NCBI GenBank assembly: GCA_030068145.1
Contig: JAPJBO010000075.1
Location: 1-64,000, forward strand
DNA length: 64,000 nucleotides
Reading direction: 5' to 3'
Origin: Diplonema papillatum
Lineage: Eukaryota > Euglenozoa > Diplonemea > Diplonemida > Diplonemidae
Shown here: in pieces, positions 7,372 to 17,060 of the stretch
Layout: the number at the start of each line of letters is the position of its first letter
How positions within the stretch are numbered: position 1 is the first letter of the stretch
Translations under genes and position numbers: made by a program
Notes under the pieces: model-generated
Told to the model about the DNA's origin: nothing
Database searches by the model: none
Seen by the model: only the letters and a program-made list of their open reading frames with translations

Positions 7372-10011
7372 TTGATACGGAGGCGCACAACATTTGATGC
7401 CCTGGGGGCGATGATAACGACGGATCGGGTGCCGCCGGGGGAGGCGATACAACCGTCAAGGCGTATCTTGGAGAGAAACGCTGAAGCCGAGCTCGTGCTG
7501 AAAAGGGCTAGCTGTCTCCCGCTTCCAGGCGACGCAAGAGACCTGGTCGTTAGTATGACGGCAGGGGCAAAGCGGTACTACGGCACCGCAGTGTCCGAAC
7601 TCAGGAAGCGGGACATCGTGCGCCTACGAAGGCTGTTTACTGACGCGGTGTGGACGGGACCGCCGCGGCGAGCCCAGGAGGCCGTGCTGCACATACTGCA
7701 CCACGGGCACAGACTCGACCCGGTAGTAGTGCCCGTTTACCGGAGAATAACCACCTGGGCTGTTCAAGTCGAGAAGTGGGAGTCCGCGCGGACTCTGTCC
7801 CGGACGGCATGGGAGCAAAGCGACACGCTACTAATGCTGAGAGGGCCCCTAGCCCTTTTCAAGAGAGCTCTGGATGGGCTCCAGTGGCGCTGGGTGGCAC
7901 CGACCAGCATTGCCTACACGAACGAAGCCGGAGACGAGGTAGTGCACGATGCAGCGGCGCAAGGCTGCACCCGAATCTTTCAACACGACTTGCGGCACGC
8001 GCTGAGGCTGCGTGAGATGGCTCAGCTCGCAGCGCGGCGAGCAGCGGACTTCGGGGGTGTGCAGAACGGGGTAGACCACCAGGCAACCCGGCACCTACTA
8101 GAAATGCGGGACTCCCCCCTCACCGCGTACGAAGCCGGCATGCTGAAGTCGGTACTTGCGGGGGCCACACCGGCAACCGGGCGAACGGGGTTGGGTGAAC
8201 GAAACTGCCCGTACTGCGACACACAGGACCGGGAGACGGTAGAGCACTTGTTCTGGATGTGCCCAGCCTGGGAACGAAGTCGATCGAAGCACGGAGACTT
8301 GGTAAACGTGCAAAGGAATTGGCCCCCGTGCCTACGCTTGTGCGGGGTGGCCCCAGCTGTACGAGGAGACGAAGCGATCCCCGGGCTGCCGGCAGCTAGG
8401 GAAGAAAGGTTGCGTGTACTAAAGCGGCTACACCTTTTCTTCGTCGAGGTCCTAACTCGACGTCAGGAAGCAGACGGCCTGCTTGACAGGTCCGCCAGGC
8501 ATCACAGGACCGTGGACTACCCGCGTGGGTGGAAGCCATCAGAACCACACAGACTCACGGTCCCTGCCATTGCACCTTCCGCCGTCGGAACGAAGTGGAA
8601 ATATGGCCAAGAGATGTGGATGGCATTTACCGACTGGCTGCAGCAGACGAAGTGGGCCCCCCCAGGGCACGATGAGCTGGGAACCAGTTTCATCGAACTG
8701 GCAGTGGATTTCGAGCTGTACACAGGACGGCGACTCCCTGACCTGAAGAGTAGGTTCTACTCAGCTCCTCCACAAGCACCAACAGGCAAGGCAACGGCAG
8801 CCCGCGCTACGTTACCGGCCCGGGAAATGGGAGACAGCAGGCTCCTGGTTTATTTCGATGGCGGGGCGAGAGCGAATGGGACCGCCTTCGCCGTTGCCGG
8901 GGCGGGGGCAGTCGTGTACCGCGATGGAGTGAAAGTGGCAGAAGTGGTCCTGCCACTGCCGACCGTGCGCAGCAACAACGTAGCAGAGTACGAAGGACTG
9001 CTAGCGGGCCTGCACCTGCTGGGGGATGCAGGCGAAGCGGAAGGAGAGGAATGCACGGTGCGAGGCGACTCGGCGCTGGTTGTCGGGCACCTCGCACGAC
9101 GCATGGCATGTTCAGAGGAACTGAAGCCGTATCTGACGCGCGCGGCCTTGAAGGTGTCGTCCCTGCAGAGACGGCTGACACTGCACATTGAGCACGTTGC
9201 GCGGGAGCAGAACACAGACGCGGACGCGCTCAGCAACGCCGCCATGGACCTGGTGCAACGCCAAAGGCCCACCCGGCAGCAACAAGAGACCATGCTGGCA
9301 AACTTCCGTCGGTCCGGTCTAGGAAAAGCGCTCAGCCTCATCGAAATGGGGAAGGCGTATGGGAAGGTGGTTGCACAGCCGTGGTTCTGCGGCCATGAAT
9401 ACTCCACCACCGTTTTGACATCTGTGGGAGGAACGGTTGTGCGGGGTGTTTCGAGGCGTGCACAGTTATTGACCGCGACCGAGGATGTGATCATGAAGAT
9501 ACGCGAACACACACGAGAAAATCGGCCAGACCAACAAGAAAACAGCCCGTTCCCTCCGCACCTGGGATGGGCCGCAACTTTTTTGCCAGAGGAGGCCTAT
9601 CCGGCAGGGTGGACGCAGGGAAAGCCGGATTGGAAGACGAAGGCTGAAGCGGCAGGAAGAAGCTCAAGCACGGAACCGTGCGAAGGAGCCCCCCCGTTCG
9701 AGGCCCCAGAAGGCGCGGTGAATACCTCCCGCCCCGGAGTGGTTTGCTCGCATCACAGGAAGCCGCGATGCAGGGAGTGCGTCAAAAAGCGCCTACCGGC
9801 GGAGACCTGCTGTCGCCTCAAGCAGCATCATCACGGATCGGATGGTCTAAGGCCGCGGATGCACTTTTGCACAGCACACAGACTAGGACGCTGCGGCGAC
9901 TGCGTAGTAGCAAACGAAGCATTAGCCAGCTGCTGCCCGAAGCACCATGCAAACAGAAGAGCGAACAGAGACCCCCACTCCCAGCCCGAGGGTGCATCGG
10001 CCGTTACCTAG
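7372..10011 (+). CDS. Family B ORF2 C-terminal part: RT thumb - zinc motif - RNase H - Cys/His tail
   Basis: 879 residues counted from a non-ATG codon. The frame is open upstream through 7290, so the protein is N-terminally truncated. FDALGAMI near the start aligns with the LG motif behind the RT palm in family A; the palm with YADD is absent. A zinc motif C279-x2-C282-x9-H292-x4-C297 follows. RNase H spans about 490-640 with the catalytic set D496 (YFDGG), E539 (AEYEG), D566 (RGDS) and D618 (ADAL). After a domain shared with family A come two Cys/His units from C792 on. RNase H would remove the RNA strand of the RNA-DNA hybrid during target-primed reverse transcription. No frameshift is seen, but without the palm this copy cannot make an active polymerase. 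Confidence 0.9.
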   Translation: MIRRRTTFDALGAMITTDRVPPGEAIQPSRRILERNAEAELVLKRASCLPLPGDARDLVVSMTAGAKRYYGTAVSELRKRDIVRLRRLFTDAVWTGPPRRAQEAVLHILHHGHRLDPVVVPVYRRITTWAVQVEKWESARTLSRTAWEQSDTLLMLRGPLALFKRALDGLQWRWVAPTSIAYTNEAGDEVVHDAAAQGCTRIFQHDLRHALRLREMAQLAARRAADFGGVQNGVDHQATRHLLEMRDSPLTAYEAGMLKSVLAGATPATGRTGLGERNCPYCDTQDRETVEHLFWMCPAWERSRSKHGDLVNVQRNWPPCLRLCGVAPAVRGDEAIPGLPAAREERLRVLKRLHLFFVEVLTRRQEADGLLDRSARHHRTVDYPRGWKPSEPHRLTVPAIAPSAVGTKWKYGQEMWMAFTDWLQQTKWAPPGHDELGTSFIELAVDFELYTGRRLPDLKSRFYSAPPQAPTGKATAARATLPAREMGDSRLLVYFDGGARANGTAFAVAGAGAVVYRDGVKVAEVVLPLPTVRSNNVAEYEGLLAGLHLLGDAGEAEGEECTVRGDSALVVGHLARRMACSEELKPYLTRAALKVSSLQRRLTLHIEHVAREQNTDADALSNAAMDLVQRQRPTRQQQETMLANFRRSGLGKALSLIEMGKAYGKVVAQPWFCGHEYSTTVLTSVGGTVVRGVSRRAQLLTATEDVIMKIREHTRENRPDQQENSPFPPHLGWAATFLPEEAYPAGWTQGKPDWKTKAEAAGRSSSTEPCEGAPPFEAPEGAVNTSRPGVVCSHHRKPRCRECVKKRLPAETCCRLKQHHHGSDGLRPRMHFCTAHRLGRCGDCVVANEALASCCPKHHANRRANRDPHSQPEGASAVT

Positions 10012-10070
10012 CCATAAATGAGCGTGGTCGTACTTTCGTAAAGGGAGGCACCACGTTAAAACGGGTCCGC

Positions 10071-10516
<446 letters not shown>

Positions 10517-10570
10517 CCATCCACTTGATTCATCACAGGTAGTTGCAACAACATACTGAACCAACCAACC

Positions 10571-10790
10571 ATTGCATCGTTGCAATACATCGCTGCACTA
10601 CATCGTTGCACTACATCGTTGCACTGCATCGTTGCACTGCATCGTTGCACTGCATCGTTGCACTGCATCGTTGCACTGCATCGTTGCATGGTTGCCCTAT
10701 GCCTACCATAGTGAGCAACGATCATGCAACGATGCAACGATGCAAAAAAAAAGAAAAAACCCCATGATTTCCTGCAACGATGCAACGATG
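10571..10790. repeat. 13-bp minisatellite with inverted copies
   Basis: The unit CATCGTTGCACTG is repeated about nine times between 10,571 and 10,690, with variants such as ACATCGTTGCACT. Its reverse complement (TGCAACGATGCAACGATG) appears at 10,723-10,741 and 10,772-10,790, so the block can fold into a long imperfect hairpin. The apparent ATG of the next ORF lies inside the last inverted unit. Confidence 0.9.
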
Positions 10791-11772
10791 GTTAGGGATA
10801 TGTGCGGTTCGGAAGGAATGGCGACAGGCGGTCAAGGCCGACACGGAGACCAAGAAGAGGCAGCAGAAGCGACTCCAGGCACAGCTGGAAGAGCTGCATC
10901 CTGCAACCCGCGACACCAGCGACGTGGAGATGCGGAACGAGACCCGCAACGACGTGACCACGGCAGCCTGGGCTGTATGGGAGCAGCAGCAAAGAAGGCA
11001 GCGCGAGGTGTGGGAGAAGGAGCGGGCTAACGCCCGTGTTGCCTGGGAGACAGCGTTCGAGAAGCGCTTGGTGAGCTGGACGGAGGCACAGGCCCAGATC
11101 GCGACGCAACGCGAAGAATCGGCATACGCACGGCAGCTGCTGTGGATGGCGGAGGTAGAGCAGAAACTGGCCGGCGCGACCGAGGAAATGAACGCCCGCG
11201 TTGAGTCATTGCTCGTCAGGCTAATGGCACCCCCACAGCCAGCAGTTGCGTCCCAACCGGCGGCTCCCTCGCAGCCAGCAGTTGTCCCGCCGCCCGCTGA
11301 AGCTTCGCAGTCGACAGCCTCGCGGCCTGGCCCGTTGGATGTCGCTGCAGAGGAGCCCCTTCCTGGCCAAGCAGCAGCACAAAACCCAAGCACAAGGAAA
11401 GGGAAGAAGGCACGGAAGGAAAAAGACGCAAAGGAGCTGGACGAACAGCTCAAACAACTCAACGAGGTGACGAGGCCGCCAGTGCCTGCCGGGAAAGCGA
11501 AGGGAGGAAAGGGCGGCGGCAAGCAGCGGCCGCTCAAAGACATGGTCAGCACCGGGCAAGAACTGGCGGCAAGAAAAGAAAGCACGTCAAACGGCGCTAC
11601 CCGATGCGCCGACCCTGTTGCATACAATCAAGCGCGGCCATCATATCAAGCCGTTTTGTATCAACCGACGCCAGCAGAAAGCGGCGACGCGCGACTTTTT
11701 GTGCGAGACGGGTCCCAGTCGAGAAAGATGGTAACTGCCAGTTTGCCGCTTTGCTCCGTGGGAGTAGGCTGA
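10780..11772 (+). CDS. Family B ORF1, coiled-coil protein
   Basis: 330 residues. Residues 1-170 are rich in Gln, Glu, Arg and Ala and read as a long coiled coil (QQQRRQREVWEKERANAR, EMNARVESLLVRLM). A Pro/Ala/Gln linker and a Lys/Gly-rich basic part (KGKKARKEKDAKELDEQLKQ) follow. The layout parallels family A ORF1. The first ATG is supplied by the upstream minisatellite, so the natural N-terminus may be missing. The last 60 residues overlap the OTU frame and are probably out of frame. Confidence 0.6.
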   Translation: MQRWLGICAVRKEWRQAVKADTETKKRQQKRLQAQLEELHPATRDTSDVEMRNETRNDVTTAAWAVWEQQQRRQREVWEKERANARVAWETAFEKRLVSWTEAQAQIATQREESAYARQLLWMAEVEQKLAGATEEMNARVESLLVRLMAPPQPAVASQPAAPSQPAVVPPPAEASQSTASRPGPLDVAAEEPLPGQAAAQNPSTRKGKKARKEKDAKELDEQLKQLNEVTRPPVPAGKAKGGKGGGKQRPLKDMVSTGQELAARKESTSNGATRCADPVAYNQARPSYQAVLYQPTPAESGDARLFVRDGSQSRKMVTASLPLCSVGVG

Positions 11773-12170
11773 GTCTTTCGGCTACTTCCCTACGGCAGAA
11801 GGTCACATGGCAGCTACGACACAACCCGCCGGTAGCATTCATCCCCGCTGATGTGTCGCTATCGGAATACCTCTTCACCGTAGCCGGAGACGGGCAGTAC
11901 GGTGATCACCTAACGTTGCAAGCAGCTGCTGAGGTGCTCAGAGCAACAGTGTGGGTGCTCTCTACAACGCACCTGGCACTCCTCAGGTGTGAGGGACGGG
12001 CGGCAAATGCGTCACGCGTAATAGTCTTGACATACAGGCCGCAACACTGTGCCGTCCTCCAGCAACTGGCGACAACCGCCCCCGAGGTGTCCCAGATCCC
12101 CTTGAGCAGACTATGGAGCAAGCGCCTCACCACTCAGTTCGCAATGGAGATGCGTCCTGTAGGTCTATAG
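11604..12170 (+). pseudogene. Family B OTU cysteine protease domain
   Basis: Recognisable OTU fold: VEKDGNCQFAALL holds the catalytic Asp and Cys, YGDHLTLQAAAEVL is the central helix, and YRPQHCAVLQQL holds the catalytic His. The order and spacing match the family A OTU domain. The frame ends shortly after the domain and the endonuclease continues in another frame. No NPGP is left between the two domains; only GDASCRS stands where 2A sits in family A. Confidence 0.75.
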
Positions 12171-12676
12171 TGCTCGCGACGGCAAACATTGGATCCATAA
12201 GCGCAAGGTGTCGGACGGTGGCGAACCTGCCCGCGGACATCGTTGCCCTACAAGAGACCAGGGCGGGCCCAGAAGCGAAGAGGACGTGTGACCTTTTTTT
12301 AGGAGCTTATGGATGGGACTGCCACTGGGGAGAAGACGTACCGATTGTTGTCGGGGCGAACGGAATCGGACAGCGGTGCCGGGGGGCACAGCAGTCACCA
12401 CCCGCAGGTTAGTGGCCAGAATCACGCAGCCTACCACGGAGTTGGAGAAGCGGTAGGCGAAGAGCACACGGATCGCACATGCCGTAGTAGCAACAGGCAA
12501 TGCGCGAATGTTGCTACATGTGTTATCGGTGTACGCGCCTGTTGTCAGGGAGCCAGCGGTAGTCCAGGAACGGGAGAAGCTCCTAGCCGAAGTGTTCGAG
12601 ATGGCTGCAGGACTCGGACAAGTGCCGATAGCTGTCTTGGGCGATTTTAACACCCTAACAGGGGAAAGCATGTCCC
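12113..12676 (+). pseudogene. Family B EEP endonuclease, N-terminal part
   Basis: Two frames carry EEP motifs. ATANIGSISARCRTVANLPA followed by IVALQET is the first strand and the metal-binding Glu region. LSVYAPVV and VLGDFNTLTGE lie near 12,520-12,660. A frameshift lies between them. The domain stops at the TA dinucleotide 12,677-12,678 and continues after 18,164 with NGWVDAA, SRIDMCFLN and a GEHDIP motif corresponding to the C-terminal DH. Confidence 0.75.
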
Positions 12677-12678
12677 TA

Positions 12679-12702
12679 CTGGGGGGGGCCAATTGCAATT
12701 GG
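12679..12702 (+). repeat. Left terminal inverted repeat of the nested element
   Basis: Starts CTGGGGGGGGCCAATTG, preceded by TA. It pairs with 18,139-18,162. Confidence 0.75.
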
Positions 12703-12738
12703 GTTCGATTGTAATATAACGATACACGGCGTGGAATT

Positions 12739-12757
12739 GGGGGGTCTCAGACCCCCC
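12739..12757. repeat. Short perfect hairpin, G6/C6
   Basis: GGGGGGTCT, one C, AGACCCCCC: a perfect 9-bp stem about 60 bp inside the left end of the nested element. Confidence 0.85.
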
Positions 12758-13651
12758 CAAAAAACACTAGTGTACAATTGAAGTGCAGCTTGCCTGTTGG
12801 AAACACGTTGTTGTCGGGACTAAATGACAGTCTGAGTACAGTGCAACTCCGAGCAAAAACTGAAGGAAAAACCTTCACAAAACAAGTGAAAGGTTCGAGC
12901 CCGCAGGTCGGACTCCGAGCCCTGATTTCTCGTGCACCGGGTCGGAAATACCCAACTGGTACATGCCGTGGGTGTTTCCACCAACACCTGGCAAGACTCC
13001 TGCCAAGACTCTTGGCAAGAGAGTAGGCCTAAGGTTCACTTTTTCTGGGCGGTTGCTCAGTATCAGAGTTTCCAATAGCATGGCGACCGCTGTCCGACGA
13101 ACTTACTGCTTCTCTTTTGACAGAGAGCGCTGGCGGCAGACGGGCACCACCGAAAAATCTGGGGCTAACAAGATGTCCCATCCGATGGGCCATCGCCCCC
13201 ATGCCGGGCCACGGTCACGATTGGCAGTGTCTCCGGCTGGCTCCGAAGCTCAACTCCGGAGCTGGCTCAGCAGCTCCGGAGCCACCGCCACACTGCGATT
13301 GCTGGCCCATTGCCATGTTTGTGCTTCATGACCCCCGCACACAGCCAGCTCCAAGACTTTGGCACGAGCAACGGCATCAGCGACATCATCATGATCATGC
13401 TCAAAACCTTAGGAAGCCCCGGGTTCGGAATGCACACCAAATCCTCGTTTTAAGATTTCTTCTCCGCTTTGGAGGTCTAACATGACTTTTCCAAAAAAAA
13501 CCGAAACGAAAACGGCCCTGAAACCGCCTCACTGGCTGGCTCACACTAAGTGCAGTGCGAAAGTGTCAGCCGTACAGTAACATTACAATTCGATTGTACT
13601 ATACGGTTGGGATGCGCCGATTCCCCGAAAGAAAAGTTCAATTGTATTACC
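12758..13651. other. Interior of nested element, no gene seen
   Basis: No convincing coding frame. It contains short direct repeats (GCAAGACTC, TTGGCAAGAG) near 12,990-13,025 and a GCTCCGGAGC-rich stretch at 13,235-13,285. Confidence 0.5.
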
Positions 13652-13765
13652 TTCGGAAAAATATTGGATAGGAAAATATTTGGATAGGAAAAATATTTGG
13701 ATAGGAAATATTTTGGATAAAACGGCCTTCCGCGGAACATTTGGATATTTTTCCGGAAATTTTGT
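13652..13765. repeat. AT-rich iterated block TTTGGATAGGAAAA, left copy
   Basis: Four imperfect units of about 17 bp around ATTTGGATAGGAAA, ending in TTTTGGATAAAACGGCC. A related block, partly inverted, lies at 18,000-18,115. Confidence 0.8.
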
Positions 13766-13848
13766 TTTGAATTTATGTCTCCTCTGAGCGCCCGCACAGC
13801 AGTAGCTGCTTTACCCGGACGGGATTTTCTGTTCGGCTCTCTTGATGT

Positions 13849-14018
13849 ACACCCCGGACTCCCACTCCGGATTGCGGGGTAGTAGTTTTGCGGTCATTTG
13901 TGCGGTCGGCCTCACTCCCTCGATGCGGGAGTGGGACCTCCTCAATGCGGGAGTGGCCACTCCCGCACTTTTTCACTCCCGCATTGACTTAGTATATGGC
14001 TGCTGAAGTCCGGGGTGT
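13849..14018. mobile_element. Foldback (MITE-like) element
   Basis: Perfect 12-bp terminal inverted repeats ACACCCCGGACT (13,849-13,860) and AGTCCGGGGTGT (14,007-14,018). Inside, two ATGCGGGAGTG units face two CACTCCCGCA units. The 170 bp can therefore form nested stems. No clear target duplication is seen. Confidence 0.6.
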
Positions 14019-14455
14019 AAGAAATGGTCAAATAAGAAGGCTACGCATCAGTGCCATGCAGCACAAAACGAACCAGGGATATCAATCAGATATACCGCAC
14101 GAGCAACACCGCAGAACGCACCGCAGAAAAGCGCGGGAGTACAGCTCGTGGGAGGAAAGAGACCTTGAAATAGGTGAGCTTGTTACCGTCTAGGACTCAC
14201 GGGAGAGATGCAGAAGTGGAACAGCATGCCAGGCAAAAAGAAGGTTTCGCGTGCAACGACCACTCGCGCTCGTACGCTGTACGGGAAAAACTAACTCCAT
14301 TGCGCACGCTCTAGGCGGAAGTCGGAGTGAACCGATCGACGTTGACGAACAAAAGGCCAAGAGAGGCCGTCTATTGTGATTAAGAAAGTTGAAGTATGGC
14401 TAAAGATAAAGTGGTGTCACCTGAGGGGGTAATCTCAGGGCCGCCCACGTGATAA
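14019..14455. other. Spacer before repeat R, no gene seen
   Basis: No supported gene. The right end carries GGTGTCAC (14,412-14,419), a CCTGAG/CTCAGG hairpin and CACGTGATAAGCC. These are inverted relative to GGCTTATCCCGTGACACC at about 16,900-16,917, across the inserted family A copy. Confidence 0.5.
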
Positions 14456-14507
14456 GCCGTTAAGCATTGAGTTCTTTTAAGTACATGAACCACATGGATT
14501 AGCATGC
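14456..14507. repeat. 52-bp direct repeat, left (part of repeat R)
   Basis: Identical to 16,834-16,885, starting GCCGTTAAGCATTGAG and ending TTAGCATGC. The pair brackets family A copy 2 and is best read as a long target-site duplication. Confidence 0.8.
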
Positions 14508-14526
14508 ACTGTGTCGCCGCTTAAGG

Positions 14527-15681
14527 TTACTTTATGACGTCGTCACCTGCCATTGCGTCGTCAAGGTCGAGTACTTGTGGCGCCAGGGGCGCTGGGCTTT
14601 CTTGCGGTTCTGGAGATTGCGTGGGGGGGCACAGGTGCGGACAGGCTTGCACGTTTTTCACTCTCGAGGGCACTGGAGTGCTTGGGGACGTCGGACGTTT
14701 CTGGTAGCCGCTTGCTTTAAGGGCCTTCCTCTTTTTTCGTTGCACCCCTGACTCGGGTGTGGTCGCCTTCGCCTTCTTCCGCTTGCGGCCGGCGATCGGG
14801 CTCTCCTTCGGGGTGCCGAGCACCCTCTTCTTCAACGCTGGTCGTTCGCCGGTCCCTGGCGTTGGTGGCGGCCTCTTGGCCGCCCGTCCGGTCGTCGCCG
14901 TCTTCTGCTTCACCACGGCGGGCGGTGCCTGCGCCGCGCGCTTTCCCGCCGGTGTTTCTCGTTGTACGCCCACCTGGGTGGGTGAGAGGGGTCTCTTCTT
15001 CTTTTTGCTGTGTCCGGGGGTTGCCGGGGCGTTCGGTTCGTTGGGTTGGTGGTGGCCGCGGCGGCAGCACGCTGCCGGTCTCCTCTGCGCCAACGTAGGG
15101 AGCCTCCTGCATTCCTGGCAGGTTCCTCTGCCATGCGTGCGGCAGGCATGATGCCCGCTGCGGCAGCACGCCGCCGCCGTCTTGCACTCGCCGCATTTCG
15201 TCGTGCTGTGCTCCACGCACACCGCGATCGGCTGCCCATCGTCAGCGTGGTGATGGTGCCGACAGCACATCTCTACCGTGGGCACGTCCCTTCGGACGAG
15301 TGCTCGACACGCCTCACACTTCCCCTTGTGGTGGGTCGCGCAGGTGACGAGCGCTTTCTCTACTCCGACACCCGGCATATGCACGGGGTCGGGGTGCAGT
15401 TGTGGTGGGGCAGGCAGGACCCACCTCGCCGCTCTCTCGGCCGTCCAGTCCGGGTACGTCGGGAACTGCGTCCCTACATCGCTTCCCTTCACCTGCTCTT
15501 CGAGGATCGTCCCCGTGTGTGCCTCGCGAAAGCGGGGCCTGGGCCGCACCCCCGATATCCCCGTGATGCCCATGAACGACAGCGACGTCGTCGGGCATAC
15601 TCTCTCGCCTCGCTCGCAACTCCCCAGCCCTTGCTGTGTCGCCAGCTTGTCCGTATAAGCCTCGCGGTGTGCGCGGGACAT
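14527..15681 (-). pseudogene. Family A ORF2 C-terminal tail with Cys/His repeats
   Basis: The best preserved family A C-terminus. After the shared domain (GERVCPTTSLSFMGITGISG) come three units of the pattern C-x2-H-x4-C-x2-C, then CC and HH: CATHHKGKCEAC...MCCRHHHH, CVEHSTTKCGEC...CCRSGHH and CRTHGRGTCQEC...CCRRGHH. A long Lys/Pro/Thr-rich basic tail ends near 14,527. The Cys/His units probably bind zinc, and with the basic tail could contact nucleic acid; this is inference. The N-terminal part of this frame is an artefact of the first deletion. Confidence 0.75.
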
Positions 15682-15793
15682 TCACGCATCCTCCAGAAGG
15701 AGTTCGTCCGCTCCAAGTCGGCTCTCTGTACACCCTCAAATCCCGGCCGCCTCGCTACCAGACTCGCTACCAGACGGGACCACGTCTTCGCCC

Positions 15794-16813
15794 TCAAAGT
15801 CTCGTCGAGAAGGCGACCGTTTTCTGGAGGTTCAGCTCCATTCCGGTGAGCGTGCAGAACTCGTCTACCACGTCCACCCCCTTTTGCAGGGCGGCCTCCG
15901 ACAGCCGCGATAGCAGCGTGGCATCGTCCGCGTACGACTTTGGGCTCACCCCCTCCGCTTCTTTCTTGACCGCCTTCATCACTACCGACAGCAGGGCATT
16001 GATGAGTATGACGGATACAGGGCACCCTTGAAGGATACCATTGGTCACACTAAACTCCCTGCCCACCCCTAGAGGCAGCTTGAAGCGTCTCGCGAGCAGT
16101 CTGTAGATCGCCCTCAGCGGCTTGAGAACCCGATTGTGCAACCCTAAGTCCCCGGCCAGGCGCAGCACTATCTCTCGCGGGACCATGTCGAAACATTTCC
16201 GGAAGTCCAGCGCCACCCCGTAGAGCGGCTCTCCATCTAGCAAGGCGTCCTCCATCTCGAGCCCTATCTCCATCAGGACGTCCTCGATACGGTGACCCGG
16301 TCGAAAGCCCTTCTGTCCTTCTTCGATCCACTTCTCCTGCCACAGGACTATGTCCGCAAGCCTGCGGCACGCCCATAGGCGGTACACAGCGGACGTGACG
16401 GTTATTGGCCTCGTGTGCAGCGGGTCTTGGCTCTCATCCTTCGGCACCATCGACACCAGGGCAGTTGTCATGCTCGCCGGCCAAACCCCAGTCACTTCGA
16501 CCAGGTTCATGACATCCGCTAGCGCATTCAGCAGGGGAAGCGGCAACTCCCGCAGTTCAGCCATGCGCCAGCCATCCACCCCTGACGCGCTTTTCTTCGG
16601 CTTCTTCCTTAGCAGAGTCCGCAGCTCCTCCCCCGTGATCGTCCCGGGTTCCATCAAGTGTGTGTCGATGTGCTCCTGGAACCGATCCCGAAACGGTCCG
16701 TACTCCGGCTCTGGCCGGTCCTTGTATTTACGCAGGATAGCGTCCCACGCAGTGTGCAACACCTCGTCCATCTCGTCCACATTTGCAGTCATCTTCGCTC
16801 CGGTGCGCAACAC
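15794..16813 (-). pseudogene. Family A reverse transcriptase fragment
   Basis: About 330 residues nearly identical to copy 1. It includes SASGVDGWRMAELRE, the FRPGHRIEDVL region, ALDFRKCFDMV, NGILQGCPVS and SYADDATLL. The frame continues from the truncation point to the second internal deletion, where it runs out after the TVAFST motif. No 5' ORFs, OTU, 2A or EEP are present. It is dead as a mobile unit. Confidence 0.85.
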
Positions 16814-16833
16814 ACCCGACGGCTCAGCATCGG

Positions 16834-17060
16834 GCCGTTAAGCATTGAGTTCTTTTAAGTACATGAACCACATGGATTAGCATGCGTTAAGCAGTGGCTG
16901 CCGGCTTATCCCGTGACACCTTTTATATGTACGTTCTTGAAAGAGTAGCGTTGGCACTCTTACAGGTTCGTTCCCTTGTAGCTCGCTGGGAACGGGCACT
17001 CCAGTGAAACTGGGTATGTTACCGTTTCAGGTTTGGATTTTGGGAGCATTGCCTCATGTG
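16834..17060 (+). repeat. Repeat R, copy R2 (includes right 52-bp direct repeat)
   Basis: The first 52 bp repeat 14,456-14,507. The rest aligns with R1: GTTAAGCAGTGGCTGCC, CCGTGACACCT and two hairpins. Hairpin A is CGTTCCC (16,969-16,975), a 12-nt loop (one base different from R1), then GGGAACG (16,988-16,994). Hairpin B is CCAGT (17,001-17,005), loop GAA, then ACTGG (17,009-17,013). The stem sequences differ from R1 but still pair. Confidence 0.7.

Larger units (their letters stand above)
10791..12678 (+). mobile_element. Family B copy 2, 5' half
   Basis: ORF1, OTU and the first part of the EEP domain of a family B element. It is interrupted at 12,679 by the 5.5 kb inverted-repeat element and resumes at 18,165. 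The last sense codons are GESMSL, and the next family B codons across the insertion are VAACQNGWVDAA. Together these match the family A order GDLN...NGWSDAAE. Frames of ORF1, OTU and EEP differ, so the copy has accumulated shifts. Confidence 0.85.
14508..16833 (-). mobile_element. Family A copy 2, truncated and internally deleted
   Basis: A minus-strand copy covering the ORF2 tail and most of the reverse transcriptase. It matches copy 1 except for two internal losses: copy-1 bases about 389-1025 are missing at 15,655, and about 1167-1802 are missing at 15,798. Its 5' end stops in the RT N-terminal region, at copy-1 position near 2832. Neither gap ends in GT and AG, so they are deletions rather than introns. 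Flanked by the 52-bp direct repeats. Confidence 0.85.

Noticed and set aside
15650..15805. Introns as the explanation for the two gaps in family A copy 2.
   Set aside because: The gap ends do not give GT and AG in the sense direction, and one junction has an extra base.
14500..16890. Long terminal repeats flanking family A copy 2.
   Set aside because: The 52-bp direct repeats belong to repeat R, which also occurs beside copy 1 at only one end known here. The element has EEP and LINE-type RT, so a target-site duplication is the simpler reading.
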